NCBI GenBank assembly: GCA_007131285.1
Contig: SLQV01000076.1
Coordinates: 1-42,381 of the forward strand
DNA from: Myxococcales bacterium
GTDB taxonomy: Bacteria; Myxococcota_A; Polyangia; Polyangiales; SLQV01
Length of the DNA stretch: 42,381 nt
Direction: 5' to 3'
The translations under genes and the position numbers were made by a program. Position 1 is the stretch's first letter, and the number at the start of each line of letters is the position of its first letter. Positions 41,964 through 42,381 of the stretch are shown here, piece after piece. The notes under the pieces are model-generated. The model had not been told where the DNA came from, ran no database searches, and was given only the letters and a program-made list of their open reading frames with translations.

Positions 41964-42381
41964 ATGGACGAGTTTAAGCGTGAAAATCTCTTTAAGCTAG
42001 ACGGCTGGGCAGTAGTGCTAGGTGCCTCCAGCGGCTTTGGTGGTGCCACCTGTCGTGCCCTGGCTCAGGCGGGCCTTAACATCATCGGTGTTCATCTCGA
42101 CCGTCGCGCCACCCTGCCGCTGGCCGAAGAGGTGCAGGCGGACGTCCGAGCCGCCGGTCGCGAAGCTTGGTTCTTCAACGTGAACGCTGCGGACGAAGCG
42201 AAGCGCGAAGAAGTGCTAACGCAGGTTAAGCAGCGCATGGCGGAGACGGGCAACGGCGGTGGCGTCCGCGTGCTCTTGCACTCCCTCGCCTTCGGCACGC
42301 TCAAGCCCTACTGGACGGGCAACGGGGAAGATAGCCTGATCAACAAAGCCAACATCGACATGACCCTCGATGTGATGGCCC
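41964..42381 (+). CDS. SDR-family oxidoreductase (3' end outside window)
   Basis: The first 139 residues of a short-chain dehydrogenase. The nucleotide motif is VLGASSGFGGATCRALAQ (GxxxGxG pattern), then VRVLLHSLAFGTLKPYW where enoyl-ACP reductases and related SDRs have their conserved segment. The active-site Tyr-x-x-x-Lys lies beyond the edge. I prefer the ATG 41964, which has GGAG 9 nt upstream; an in-frame ATG at 41946 is the alternative. A FabI-like role is possible but not shown. Confidence 0.85.
   Translation, partial: MDEFKRENLFKLDGWAVVLGASSGFGGATCRALAQAGLNIIGVHLDRRATLPLAEEVQADVRAAGREAWFFNVNAADEAKREEVLTQVKQRMAETGNGGGVRVLLHSLAFGTLKPYWTGNGEDSLINKANIDMTLDVMA

Overview
The window looks like chromosomal DNA of a GC-rich, Gram-negative bacterium with a myxobacterial or deltaproteobacterial style (Myxococcota-like; inference). 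The signs are a eukaryotic-type Ser/Thr kinase with a PEGA domain, a PP2C phosphatase, a TonB receptor carrying its own TonB-like domain, several outer-membrane lipoproteins, a Cys-rich lipoprotein, a probable MYXO-CTERM-like tail and MerR/TPR regulators. No single marker fixes the species.

Layout. 1-6.2 kb (minus strand): a membrane diguanylate cyclase cut by the left edge, a tRNA-Met(CAT), a beta-barrel protein, a LysM protein and a PknB-type kinase. Divergent from the kinase is an ECF-like sigma factor with a long C-terminal extension (6.3-7.9 kb). 8.1-12 kb: a lipoprotein translationally coupled to a large TonB-dependent receptor. 12.3-14.1 kb: a divergent pair, a degenerate metallophosphoesterase and a MerR-HTH/TPR protein. 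14-16.8 kb: a zinc amidase apparently fused in frame to a second lipoprotein/beta-propeller unit. 16.8-17.5 kb: an AT-rich gene-free region with DnaA boxes in front of dnaN-recF, the likely chromosomal origin; dnaA is not adjacent.

20-30.3 kb is a photoprotection region: crtI, a class I photolyase, an FeS-type (bacterial 6-4) photolyase sandwiched between two small secreted proteins that share a PKGGxxPYEQxY motif, a Gdt1/UPF0016 half-transporter, and a crtY - membrane protein - Rieske oxygenase series. crtI and phr are flanked by two copies of a structured element (174 and 210 bp) with GTTCAGGGGG...CCCCCTGAAC ends, the most striking unexplained structure here.

30.4-42.4 kb is mostly housekeeping: an orphan FliI/SctN-type ATPase, a CorC/HlyC CBS protein, argG, a Cys-rich lipoprotein, PP2C phosphatase, DUF2505 protein, gamma-glutamyltransferase overlapping head-to-head with gshB, a small membrane protein, a thioesterase coupled to hisIE, and the start of an SDR enzyme cut by the right edge.

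How the genes work together. CrtI and CrtY make and cyclise lycopene, with the Rieske protein a plausible carotenoid tailoring enzyme; the two photolyases repair UV photoproducts. Kinase, phosphatase and sigma factor could form Ser/Thr phosphorylation signalling. GshB and Ggt make and degrade glutathione. Throughout, perfect inverted repeats with 9-18 bp arms occur inside coding sequence more often than expected. All functions are read from motifs by eye; no database search was run.
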